Below, piece after piece: positions 6,901-13,897 of a stretch of DNA of 15,950 nt. The position numbers and the translations under genes are program-made. The notes under the pieces were generated by a model that ran no database searches, had not been told where the DNA came from, and saw nothing but the letters and a program-made list of their open reading frames with translations. The stretch is from contig DCGO01000127.1 of NCBI GenBank assembly GCA_002314605.1, positions 11,405-27,354 on the forward strand. The letters are read 5' to 3'. The stretch's first letter is position 1. Every line of letters begins with the position of its first letter. This DNA is from Lentisphaeria bacterium UBA1776 (GTDB lineage: Bacteria; Verrucomicrobiota; Lentisphaeria; Victivallales; Victivallaceae).

Positions 6901-8085
6901 CTACGCTTTTACGGCGAGGCCTTTCAGGTACGCGCTTTCCGGGACCCCCAGCGCCACCGGGTGATCCGGGCTCTGGGTGAATTTCCGGAAAATCCTTCCG
7001 GATCTCTTTGCATCCAGACACCCGTCCGCCGTGATCTTTTGGAAGAGATCCGGTGTCATCAGCCCGGAACAGGAAAAGGTCGCCAGAATTCCCCCGGGCT
7101 TCAGTACGGAAAATCCCAGCCGGGCAATATCCTGATAGGCCCGGCAGCCCCGGGTCAGGGAATTTTTGCCGTCAATGAATTTCGGCGGGTCGAGGATCAC
7201 CAGATCGAAGAAACGCTTTTCCTGGGCGAAACTGCGGAGGAGTTCAAAGACATCCCCTGCAGTATTGGTGTATCCGGCAAGTCCGTTCAGCTTGAAATTC
7301 CGTTCCGCCAGATTCAAGGCAGGGGCTGAAGAGTCCACATTGACCACGGAACCGGCACCGTGCTTCAGGACTGCCGCACCGAATCCGCCGGTGTAGGCAA
7401 AACAGTTCAGAACCTCAAAACCCGGCTTCACCAATTCCGCGACCAGTTTGCGGTTTTCCCGCTGGTCGAGATAGAAGCCGGTCTTGTGGCCGTGCCGCAC
7501 ATCCACCAGAAATTTCACGCCGTTTTCCGTGATCTCAAGGAGTTCCGGCGGAGCATCGCCGATCAGCGCTCCGGCTGCTTCCGGAAGTCCTTCCCGGGCA
7601 CGGACTGACAGATCCGAGCGCTCAAAGACTCCTTTGGCACCGGTGGCTTCCATGAGAAGCTCCGCCAGATCCCGTTTGAAATGTTCCGCCCCGCAGGACG
7701 CCGCCTGAATGACGATGAATCCTGCGTAATAATCCGCCGTGAATCCGGGGAGATCATCCCCTTCCGCCGCAATGAGGCGGCATCCCCCGTCCGGGTTCAG
7801 AAATCCCAGATCCCGGCGCATGGCCACTGCGCGCTCCACCGCCCGGGCGAAAAAGGTCCGGTCAATGGTGTCGCTTTCTTCGAAACTCCAGACCCTGGCC
7901 GCCAGCTGGGACCGGGGGGACCAGGCCGCCTGGGCGAGAAACTCTCCCTTCGCACTTTCGATCCTCACGGTTTCTCCGGGGGCGGGGTCTCCTTCCACCT
8001 GTCCGATGGCGCCGGAAAAGATCCACTGATGATGACGCTTGAGGGATTTTTCCCGTCCCGGTACAAGTTTGATGACTGCATTCAT
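6901..8085 (-). CDS. rlmI: 23S rRNA m5C methyltransferase RlmI-like (PUA plus SAM methyltransferase)
   Basis: At 394 residues it matches RlmI in length and architecture. An N-terminal PUA-type RNA-binding domain (about 1-70, PGREKSLKRHHQWIFSGAI) and a central linking domain lead to a Rossmann methyltransferase domain (about 185-394). Diagnostic motifs are HGHKTGFYLDQR (198-209), the SAM loop LNCFAYTGGFG (226-236), NVDSS (249-253), ILDPPKF (297-303) and FSCS (337-340) carrying the likely catalytic Cys339. In E. coli, RlmI methylates C1962 of 23S rRNA. Paralogues with the same fold modify other positions, so the exact target is inferred. The ATG at 8085 has GGAG 8 bases upstream and follows the TIM-barrel gene by 13 bases, so it is the last gene of the waaA run. 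Confidence 0.9.
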   Translation of the reverse strand: MNAVIKLVPGREKSLKRHHQWIFSGAIGQVEGDPAPGETVRIESAKGEFLAQAAWSPRSQLAARVWSFEESDTIDRTFFARAVERAVAMRRDLGFLNPDGGCRLIAAEGDDLPGFTADYYAGFIVIQAASCGAEHFKRDLAELLMEATGAKGVFERSDLSVRAREGLPEAAGALIGDAPPELLEITENGVKFLVDVRHGHKTGFYLDQRENRKLVAELVKPGFEVLNCFAYTGGFGAAVLKHGAGSVVNVDSSAPALNLAERNFKLNGLAGYTNTAGDVFELLRSFAQEKRFFDLVILDPPKFIDGKNSLTRGCRAYQDIARLGFSVLKPGGILATFSCSGLMTPDLFQKITADGCLDAKRSGRIFRKFTQSPDHPVALGVPESAYLKGLAVKA

Positions 8086-8098
8086 GATTTCTGCTCCG

Positions 8099-8851
8099 TT
8101 AAAACAAATGTTTCCAGGTTCTCAGCGCTTCATCCATGTCCGCCGGACAGGAATACCGCGTTCTGTTCTGATCCAGACAGACCGGGTAATCCGCTCCTGC
8201 TTTTTCCAGCAAGGAGAAGATTTCCTGAAGCGGAACATCCCCCTTGCCGGGATTTTCGGCGGTGATCCTTTCTCCTGTACTGTCTGATGTGCTGTCCATA
8301 AAGTGGACGGCCACGACATTTTCATTCAGAAGTTCAAAACTCAATTCCGGCGATTCTCCGGCCACGCGCCAGGTGTGGTGGGCGTTCCATATCACCGGCA
8401 GCTGCAGGCCGAGAGCGCTGAATATTTCCGCGCAGCACCGGGCCGATGACATGCCGTCAAGGGTCTCCACGGCAAGTCTGCACCCGTGGTCCAGCGAATC
8501 GAACCACTCCATATTGCTCCAGAACCGGTCCGCAAGGTCCTCCGTCAGTTCCGTTCCGGGATCAAATCCTGCAACGGTCCGGAGATACGGCACCCCCGCC
8601 CGGTCGGCGAGACTGGCGGCGGCATCGAGCTTTTCCCGCTCCGCCGCATCCGTGACGGCAAGGCCGAAATCTGTCCCCAGCACCCGGATCCGTCCGACCC
8701 GGGCAAGTTTCAGCAGCAGAGCAGGATCCTCTCGGGATGCCTGCGGTTCGAGGAACCGGATGTCATATTGATCGGCATCGACCGCCGCCTGAGCAAGGTT
8801 TCCTGCCGGATATCCCGAGGTGGTCAGCCCCCAGTTCAGACTGTATTTCAT
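8099..8851 (-). CDS. Sugar phosphate isomerase/epimerase-like TIM barrel (xylose isomerase-like, AP endonuclease 2 fold)
   Basis: The 250-residue single-domain protein has the alternating strand/helix pattern of the AP_endonuc_2 fold. Likely metal or substrate residues at strand ends are E35, E129 (LAVETLDG), N156 with H158-H159 (WNAHHTW), H183 (AVHFMDS) and D227 (CLDQNR). A GKGDVPLQEIFSLL segment (202-215) matches the usual closing GxGxxD/P motif of these proteins. Family members isomerise or epimerise ketoses and inositol derivatives, and the substrate here cannot be read. It starts with ATGA overlap on the waaA stop and has GGGGAG 7 bases upstream. Genes either side are for Kdo transfer and rRNA methylation, so context does not name the pathway, though a role in sugar-precursor supply for lipopolysaccharide is conceivable. 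Confidence 0.8.
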   Translation of the reverse strand: MKYSLNWGLTTSGYPAGNLAQAAVDADQYDIRFLEPQASREDPALLLKLARVGRIRVLGTDFGLAVTDAAEREKLDAAASLADRAGVPYLRTVAGFDPGTELTEDLADRFWSNMEWFDSLDHGCRLAVETLDGMSSARCCAEIFSALGLQLPVIWNAHHTWRVAGESPELSFELLNENVVAVHFMDSTSDSTGERITAENPGKGDVPLQEIFSLLEKAGADYPVCLDQNRTRYSCPADMDEALRTWKHLF

Positions 8852-10158
8852 GATGCGGCTCCCCTGCAGGCGACGGACTTCAGATCCTCCAGCAGATCGA
8901 GGGTACGGTCAATGGCTCCGGCATTTTTCCGGATGGCTTCTCCCCCGGCCTCTCCCAGTTTCCGGCGCAGTTCCCCGTCTGCGATCAGTCGGGACAGGAC
9001 GGAGCCAAGTTTTTCATCCGAAGCAACTTCCGACAGGGCTCCGGCATCCCGGAGAATCTGCTGGACAAAGCGGAAATTCTTCAGGACGCTTCCGGTGACA
9101 ATGGGGCGGTCCAGCAACGCCGGCTCAATGAGGTTGTGTCCCTCGTCCTGCCCGGCAAGGCTCTTGCCCATGATGACGATATCCGAGGCTTTCATGACGG
9201 AAAGCATCTCTCCGGTGGTGTCGGCCAGGAGCACCCGGACCGGCCGTTCCGGCGGGACCCCGAGACTTTTCCGGCAGAAAGAGAGCCCCTGCCGGGACAG
9301 AATCTCCGCCACTTCGCTGCCCCGCTCCGCATGGCGCGGCACGATGATGAGCTTTATTCCGGCATTTTCCGCGGCAAGTCCGGCAAAGACTTCGGCAATC
9401 AGCGCTTCTTCTCCCGTATGGGTGCTGGCTGCCGCGATGACAAGTTCCGGGGTTTCTCCGAACCACAGCCGGGTATCCATCGGTGTCAGATTTTCCGGGA
9501 CATGCTGGTCAAATTTAAGATTGCCGGTGTTCACCGCATGCACTCCGGGGGCCACGGCGAGGTATCTTGACATATCCACCTCCGACTGGGCGGCAATCAA
9601 GTCCAGTTCCCGGAGGAGGGGACCGAAGACCATCCGCAACTTCCGGTAGCCCCGGCAGGAATGGTCGGACATCCGGGCATTAACGAGGGCCGCCGGGATC
9701 CCCCGCTTTTTCGCTTCGCCGATCAGATTCGGCCACAGTTCGGTTTCGAAGATTACCAGCATGGAGGGCCGGACGGCATCAAAGGCTTTGCGGACCCACG
9801 GCAGAAAGTCGATGGGGCAGAAGATGGCCGCGCACCGTTCCGGCAGCTGTTTCCGGACCAGTTCCTGCCCGGTTGTTGTGGTGGTGGAAATGACGATGCG
9901 GAGGTCCGGATCCCGTTTGAGCCACGCGCGGACGGCGGAGAGGGCCACCACCGATTCTCCCACGCTGACGGCGTGGATCCAGACCGCGCCGTGAAATGCC
10001 TTGAGTTCCTCCAGTCTTTCCGGCGTGAATCGGCCGAAACGCTCTCCGAAGGTGCTTTTCCAGCCGGGCCGGTTCCGGTACTTGCTGATGAGGCCGGGGA
10101 GAAAACAGAGCAGTCCGAATCCGAACAGGAGATTGTAGAAAAAACGGAAGAATTTCAT
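8848..10158 (-). CDS. waaA: 3-deoxy-D-manno-octulosonic acid (Kdo) transferase
   Basis: The 436-residue protein is a GT30 glycosyltransferase (WaaA/KdtA). It has an N-terminal hydrophobic anchor (about 4-24) and two GT-B Rossmann domains. Conserved points are WIHAVSVGES with the catalytic-type Glu68 (60-69), FETELWPN (137-144), GNLKFD (212-217), ASTHTGEE (244-251), VPRHAERG (273-280), DTTGEM (313-318) and a GHNLIEPA loop (340-347). It adds Kdo to the lipid A precursor on the cytoplasmic face of the inner membrane, so the organism should make Kdo-containing lipopolysaccharide. Whether it adds one or several Kdo units cannot be told. A TTG nine bases upstream is in frame, but AAGGA sits 9 bases before the ATG at 10158 and abuts the TTG, so I chose the ATG. 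The gene follows the upstream stop by 15 bases. Confidence 0.95.
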   Translation of the reverse strand: MKFFRFFYNLLFGFGLLCFLPGLISKYRNRPGWKSTFGERFGRFTPERLEELKAFHGAVWIHAVSVGESVVALSAVRAWLKRDPDLRIVISTTTTTGQELVRKQLPERCAAIFCPIDFLPWVRKAFDAVRPSMLVIFETELWPNLIGEAKKRGIPAALVNARMSDHSCRGYRKLRMVFGPLLRELDLIAAQSEVDMSRYLAVAPGVHAVNTGNLKFDQHVPENLTPMDTRLWFGETPELVIAAASTHTGEEALIAEVFAGLAAENAGIKLIIVPRHAERGSEVAEILSRQGLSFCRKSLGVPPERPVRVLLADTTGEMLSVMKASDIVIMGKSLAGQDEGHNLIEPALLDRPIVTGSVLKNFRFVQQILRDAGALSEVASDEKLGSVLSRLIADGELRRKLGEAGGEAIRKNAGAIDRTLDLLEDLKSVACRGAAS

Positions 10159-10173
10159 AAAAAACAATCCTTA

Positions 10174-10596
10174 TCAGCATTCACAGAAATGATCGCGGAT
10201 GTAACTGCAGGCCGTTTCAAGATCCGGAAGGATCTTGGTGCAGAATCTTGCCATCCACGGACTGCAGTCCTTGAATTCCAAAGGCGAAAAGGCCACCACG
10301 AATTTGCCCTGATCGTGGGCGGCGTAAAACACCTCCATGCTTGTTCCGATGGAGGCCCGGTTGTAATTCACCAGCAGGAGATCCGCGTCCCGGACATCCT
10401 GAAGGTCGAATTCCACGATTTCGTTGGCGCTGTCCACCTGCCGGTCCACGAATTTCCTGCGCATGGGGTCCAGAAGGTCGAAATCCGGCGACAGCAGTTT
10501 TACGGCGGCTTCCCGCCATTCCCGGGCGGCGCCGCCGTGTTCGTCCATAATGGGGCCGGAGAGGTAAACAGTCTTTTTTTTGTCATGCATCGTCAT
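10174..10596 (-). CDS. Nucleoside 2-deoxyribosyltransferase-like protein
   Basis: From the ATG at 10596 it has 140 residues. Motifs of the nucleoside 2-deoxyribosyltransferase fold are visible: VYLSGPI (10-16) as the first strand and loop, DP near residue 43, EFDLQDVRDADLLLVN (62-77) and ASIGTSMEVFYA (81-92), where Glu88 matches the usual catalytic glutamate. Known members swap bases on deoxynucleosides or hydrolyse nucleotides, and some take part in nucleotide salvage or modified-base pathways, so the substrate is uncertain. The frame extends upstream to 10662, but AGGA lies 4 bases before 10596; an ATG at 10590 is also close. The C-terminus ends in a small Cys-containing FCEC. It opens the minus-strand run containing waaA, diverging from greA across about 260 bases. 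I saw no clean promoter for it. Confidence 0.78.
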   Translation of the reverse strand: MTMHDKKKTVYLSGPIMDEHGGAAREWREAAVKLLSPDFDLLDPMRRKFVDRQVDSANEIVEFDLQDVRDADLLLVNYNRASIGTSMEVFYAAHDQGKFVVAFSPLEFKDCSPWMARFCTKILPDLETACSYIRDHFCEC

Positions 10597-10720
10597 TGGT
10601 TCCTGATCTTTTCCGCAGAAGGAACTCTCTGGGTTGAGTGTCTGCGGATGGTTGCAAAACATCTCCGGACTTAATCTACACCGGAAACCGGAAATTTCAC
10701 GCGCAAATCATGTTTTTTTC

Positions 10721-10749
10721 TTGCGAAAACGCGAAAAAGAGTGTATATT
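10721..10749 (+). promoter_or_regulatory. Sigma70-like promoter for greA
   Basis: TTGCGA (10721-10726) and TATATT (10744-10749) are separated by exactly 17 bases, in an AT-rich patch preceded by a T-run. Transcription would begin near 10756, giving an untranslated leader of about 105 bases before the ATG at 10860. This is the best promoter match in the window. Confidence 0.65.
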
Positions 10750-10761
10750 AATGGAACCCAT

Positions 10762-10853
10762 CCGGACCCCGGTCCGGTGTTCTTTGATAGACATTTTGCA
10801 ACCCATATTCAGCCGCCGTCCGGCAATTCCGGACCGGCCTTTTCAGGAAGGAG
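10762..10853 (+). promoter_or_regulatory. Structured greA leader with two cross-complementary hairpins
   Basis: Hairpin 1 is CCGGACC-CC-GGTCCGG (10762-10777), a perfect 7-base inverted repeat. Hairpin 2 is GTCCGG-CAATT-CCGGAC (10818-10834), six pairs with a five-base loop. The 3' arm of hairpin 1 (GGTCCGG, 10771-10777) is also a perfect complement of 10829-10835, so the two hairpins can be replaced by one long-range stem. Hairpin 2 ends about 10 bases before the ribosome site AGGAAGGAG (10845-10853), with GGCCTTTT between. That arrangement could act as an attenuator or control ribosome access. Alternatively the palindromes are protein-binding sites. Pairing is read by eye, with no energies calculated. 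Confidence 0.45.
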
Positions 10854-10859
10854 AATACG

Positions 10860-12965
10860 ATGAACCAATCGGAGTTCGAGGAACTGGTTTTGAGCATGAC
10901 CGACAGTCCGTCCGCCGGAAACTTGAAGAGCATACTGGAGTTTCTGCGCAGTGCAGAACCTTCCGTGCAGTCGGAATTTGCCCCCAAACTGGATATTCTC
11001 TGGGAACCGTGGGCCGATGCGGAGATGACCCGCGAACAGGCGGATTTCTGTGTGGAACTGGCCTCTGCAGTGCCGTCGCTTCCGGCCGGATTCCGGGCGG
11101 TGCTTGAGAACGCCCTGCGTACTCTCCTTCCCCGCTATCTTGGCGGGAGTCCTTTCGTCCGCGCACTGGGACTGCGGGATCAGAACATTCGTTTCTATGA
11201 AATCATCTGGCGCTACCGGAAGCTTCTGGCGCTCCGCAACGGCATCATTCTTTTCCGCAACGGCAGCTGGAGCGTGGCAGGGTCCCCCGATGATGTGACG
11301 GGGGCTCTCTCCGTCAGCGCTTACGGCGGTCGCGGCTATGCCACCAGCATTCCCATGGAACAGGTGCTCAAGGAAGCCGCGCTGCTGGCTCCCGGACTGG
11401 AGACCAACCGGATCATCGATCCCATGCGTGTCATGGCCATGACCGGCGGGGAATTCCGTGCCATGGTCCGCAAGAAAGCCATGTCCAGCATTTCCGAAAA
11501 TCAAATGCGCGCCATGGCGCAGTCCGTGCTGGGCGAGCGCCGGAAAGATGCCGATTTCGATGCGTGGTGGAGCAATGAAGAGGTCCGTTCCACCACCGGT
11601 GTGGCGATCCGTACCTCCAGCCATGGCCGCAGTCTTCAGGAGATCACCATTCTGCTGGACAAGGAAGCCGGCGAGGGGAAGGCCGCGCAGTACACCGCCG
11701 ATGATGTGGCCGCACTGACCGCGTTTTTCACCCGGCTCCAGAAAGATGCCGCCGAGCGTCAGGCTTCGGATCTTGGCAAAGTCATTGCCCGGCTGGTGGA
11801 GCGCACCCGCAAGGAGGATCTGCAGGCCATGTTCCTGCCTCTCCGCAGCAAGGCGCCCTTCTGGCCCGAGGACCCGGCGCATGCTCCGCTGGAACAGTTC
11901 ACTGTCTGGGGAAAACTGCCTTCCAAAAATCTGGCGGAACTGGCCAAGGCAACCGGTATGATTTTCAGCATGGAATATCTGGCGGAATGCGTGTTCCGCC
12001 TGCCCCTCAAGGCTTTGAACGCGGTCTGTGCGGAGCTTCCGCTGGAAACCGTGGTGGAACTTCTCCGTTCAGCGGACAACTGCAATTCCGATCTTCTGCT
12101 CTGGGTCTGGAAGAACCGCAAGCGGCTCCCGGAGGATGTGCTGAACCTCATCAGCATCTACAATGTGGTCCATGCACTTTCGCTGGAGAAACTTCCCCGT
12201 GAATGGGGGCCGGGACAGCGGGAACTCAAGGTGCATTTTCTGGAGAAACGCGATTTCCACGAACAGCTCATCCACACCGCCGCAGGCGATGCCGAATCCA
12301 TTGCCGTGACACTTCAGGGGGCGCTTTTCCTGTCGCCCGGCGAACGGCAGAGTCTGCTGGTCAAGCTTTCCAGCCTCTCCAAGAAGCTCACCGATCTCAT
12401 CGAACACGGTGCCGGCGAAAAGATCATGAATGCCGGTCTGAATGCTCACGAGCGCCGTATCGACGTTCCGGACAATCTGGAACCCAACTACACTTCCGCC
12501 AAGTCGTACGCACGGCTGATGGCGGAACTGGATGATCTCATCAATGTCCAGCAGCCGGAGAACCGCGAAGCGCTGAAAACCGCCCGGGCACACGGAGACT
12601 TCCGCGAAAATGCGGAGTTCGATGCGGCCAAGGAGCGCCGGAATTTCCTCACCCGCCGCAGAAACGAACTGGAGCGGGAACTGGCCAACCTGCAGGCGGT
12701 GTCCTTTGTCAAGGTGTCCACCGATTCGGCGGAAATCGGCACCATGCTGGAACTTGAGGACGCTGACGGCAAGCCCGTTACCTATTATCTCCTCGGCGCC
12801 TGGGACGGCAATCCGGACAAGAATTATCTGGCTTACCGCACGCCGCTGGGGAAGGCGCTGCTGCACCACACTGCGGGGGATTCCATCCAGCTGCCTGACG
12901 GCCGGACGGTGGTCCTGAAGGCCATCAGACCTCTTCCCGCCGATGTGCTTGCGGAGATGGAGTAG
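10860..12965 (+). CDS. greA: Large GreA-type transcription elongation factor with long N-terminal extension
   Basis: The protein has 701 residues, whereas ordinary GreA has about 160. The last 157 (from about 545) form a complete GreA: an N-terminal coiled coil with the tip motif HGDFRENAEFDAAKE (578-592) and a C-terminal FKBP-like domain (about 615-695). The two acidic tip residues that GreA inserts into the RNA polymerase channel to stimulate cleavage of backtracked RNA are kept (D580, E583). The first 540 residues look soluble and helical, without motifs I know; SSLSKKLTDLIEHG at about 503-516 is one amphipathic stretch. Chlamydial GreA has a comparable large extension, which points to PVC bacteria. 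The ATG at 10860 has a very strong AGGAAGGAG site. The metallophosphoesterase gene follows by 8 bases. The role of the extension is not known to me. Confidence 0.9.
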   Translation: MNQSEFEELVLSMTDSPSAGNLKSILEFLRSAEPSVQSEFAPKLDILWEPWADAEMTREQADFCVELASAVPSLPAGFRAVLENALRTLLPRYLGGSPFVRALGLRDQNIRFYEIIWRYRKLLALRNGIILFRNGSWSVAGSPDDVTGALSVSAYGGRGYATSIPMEQVLKEAALLAPGLETNRIIDPMRVMAMTGGEFRAMVRKKAMSSISENQMRAMAQSVLGERRKDADFDAWWSNEEVRSTTGVAIRTSSHGRSLQEITILLDKEAGEGKAAQYTADDVAALTAFFTRLQKDAAERQASDLGKVIARLVERTRKEDLQAMFLPLRSKAPFWPEDPAHAPLEQFTVWGKLPSKNLAELAKATGMIFSMEYLAECVFRLPLKALNAVCAELPLETVVELLRSADNCNSDLLLWVWKNRKRLPEDVLNLISIYNVVHALSLEKLPREWGPGQRELKVHFLEKRDFHEQLIHTAAGDAESIAVTLQGALFLSPGERQSLLVKLSSLSKKLTDLIEHGAGEKIMNAGLNAHERRIDVPDNLEPNYTSAKSYARLMAELDDLINVQQPENREALKTARAHGDFRENAEFDAAKERRNFLTRRRNELERELANLQAVSFVKVSTDSAEIGTMLELEDADGKPVTYYLLGAWDGNPDKNYLAYRTPLGKALLHHTAGDSIQLPDGRTVVLKAIRPLPADVLAEME

Positions 12966-12973
12966 TCGGCAAT

Positions 12974-13813
12974 ATGCCTTTCGAACCGGAGATCTTTGCC
13001 GGCAGATTTCCTGATCTGGCCAGGCGCTGGCACCGGGTTTCCGGATATTTCCGGGCAAACACCCGCAGACACGGCTTCGCCGTCGGGACAAACTATGCTG
13101 TCCCGGCGCCGGATCCGGCTGTAAAGGGAGTGCGTTTGGCTTTTTTTTCCGATCTCCACTATACCGGGACTGCCGCGCAGGACCGGCGTCTTGCCGACGC
13201 GGCGGAGATGACGGCGGAATACAAGCCGGATTATCTCCTGTTCGGCGGGGATCTGGCCGGACACTCCAACATGCTGGAAACCAGTTTCCGGTCGCTGGAG
13301 TATTTCCGGGAAATACCTTGCGTGAAACTGGCGGTCCCCGGCAACTGGGAGAGCGGCAAACAGTGGATCCATCCGGATTTCTGGAGCCGGCATTATCAAC
13401 AGTACGATTTTGAGTTTCTCGACAACCGGATGTACCGGGATTCCCGCTGTGCCATTTACGGACTCGGGGAGCTTTCCTCCGGCAGATTGCTCAGGCCGGA
13501 GTGGGACTCCGCCGTCGCCGCCCGCATCATTTTTTCCCACCGGCCGGACAATGTTGTCGCCATTGATTCATGGAAAAGCAATGCCAGACTCGCTCCGCTT
13601 ATTCTGTGCGGGCACCTTCACGGAGGTCAGGTGCGGATACCGTTTCTGGGCGCCGTTTATCGCCGGGCTTCCCGCTACGGCAGCCGGTTTGATTACGGGC
13701 GTTACGAACACAGTCGAGGGGAACAGATGATCATTACCAGCGGCATGGGGGAGTGTTCTTTTCCGTTCCGGTTCTGCTGCCGCCGGGAAATGGTCTTCAT
13801 TGAGTTTGTGTAG
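12974..13813 (+). CDS. Calcineurin-like metallophosphoesterase with GNW in place of GNH
   Basis: The 279-residue protein carries most of the two-metal calcineurin-like phosphoesterase motifs: FFSDLH (58-62, D60 and H62), GGDLAG with D93, GN at 123-124, SHRPD with H189, and CGHLHGGQ with H214 and H216. The order and spacing resemble the YaeI/YkuE branch, which acts on membrane-associated or nucleotide phosphates. The third motif normally reads GNH(D/E); here it is PGNWES, with Trp125 in place of the histidine that usually helps protonate the leaving group. No membrane helix or signal peptide is seen; the first 40 residues are basic and aromatic. The ATG lies 8 bases after the greA stop, with GGAG in the greA end, so it is probably the second gene of that transcript. 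The substrate is unknown. Confidence 0.85.
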   Translation: MPFEPEIFAGRFPDLARRWHRVSGYFRANTRRHGFAVGTNYAVPAPDPAVKGVRLAFFSDLHYTGTAAQDRRLADAAEMTAEYKPDYLLFGGDLAGHSNMLETSFRSLEYFREIPCVKLAVPGNWESGKQWIHPDFWSRHYQQYDFEFLDNRMYRDSRCAIYGLGELSSGRLLRPEWDSAVAARIIFSHRPDNVVAIDSWKSNARLAPLILCGHLHGGQVRIPFLGAVYRRASRYGSRFDYGRYEHSRGEQMIITSGMGECSFPFRFCCRREMVFIEFV

Positions 13814-13816
13814 TCC

Positions 13817-13835
13817 TCCGGTTGAAAAAACCGGA
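13817..13835 (+). terminator. Hairpin after the metallophosphoesterase, possible terminator
   Basis: TCCGGTT-GAAAA-AACCGGA is a perfect seven-pair stem with a five-base loop, starting 4 bases after the stop at 13813. A run of six T lies at 13848-13853, about 12 bases beyond the stem, too far for a standard intrinsic terminator. It may still end the greA transcript or stabilise its 3' end. Confidence 0.45.
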
Positions 13836-13849
13836 AACGGTGGTAGATT
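13822..13849 (+). promoter_or_regulatory. Candidate promoter for the isomerase/dehydrogenase pair
   Basis: TTGAAA (13822-13827) and TAGATT (13844-13849) are 16 bases apart, and TGG directly before the latter gives an extended -10. The start site would fall near 13856, about 40 bases before the ATG at 13898. The -35 overlaps the hairpin at 13817-13835. Confidence 0.45.
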
Positions 13850-13897
13850 TTTTCTGTCCGCCTGATTTCAGCAATGCCAAGAACAAGGAGATTCATC

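Noticed and set aside
10634..11107. 157-codon plus-strand frame across the greA promoter and leader
   Set aside because: It spans promoter, hairpins and the start of greA in a different frame, and lacks a ribosome site or motifs.
10809..13091. Two minus-strand frames of 357 and 340 codons opposite greA
   Set aside because: They cross the greA leader or run into the phosphoesterase, have no recognisable domain, and are explained by codon bias of the true gene.
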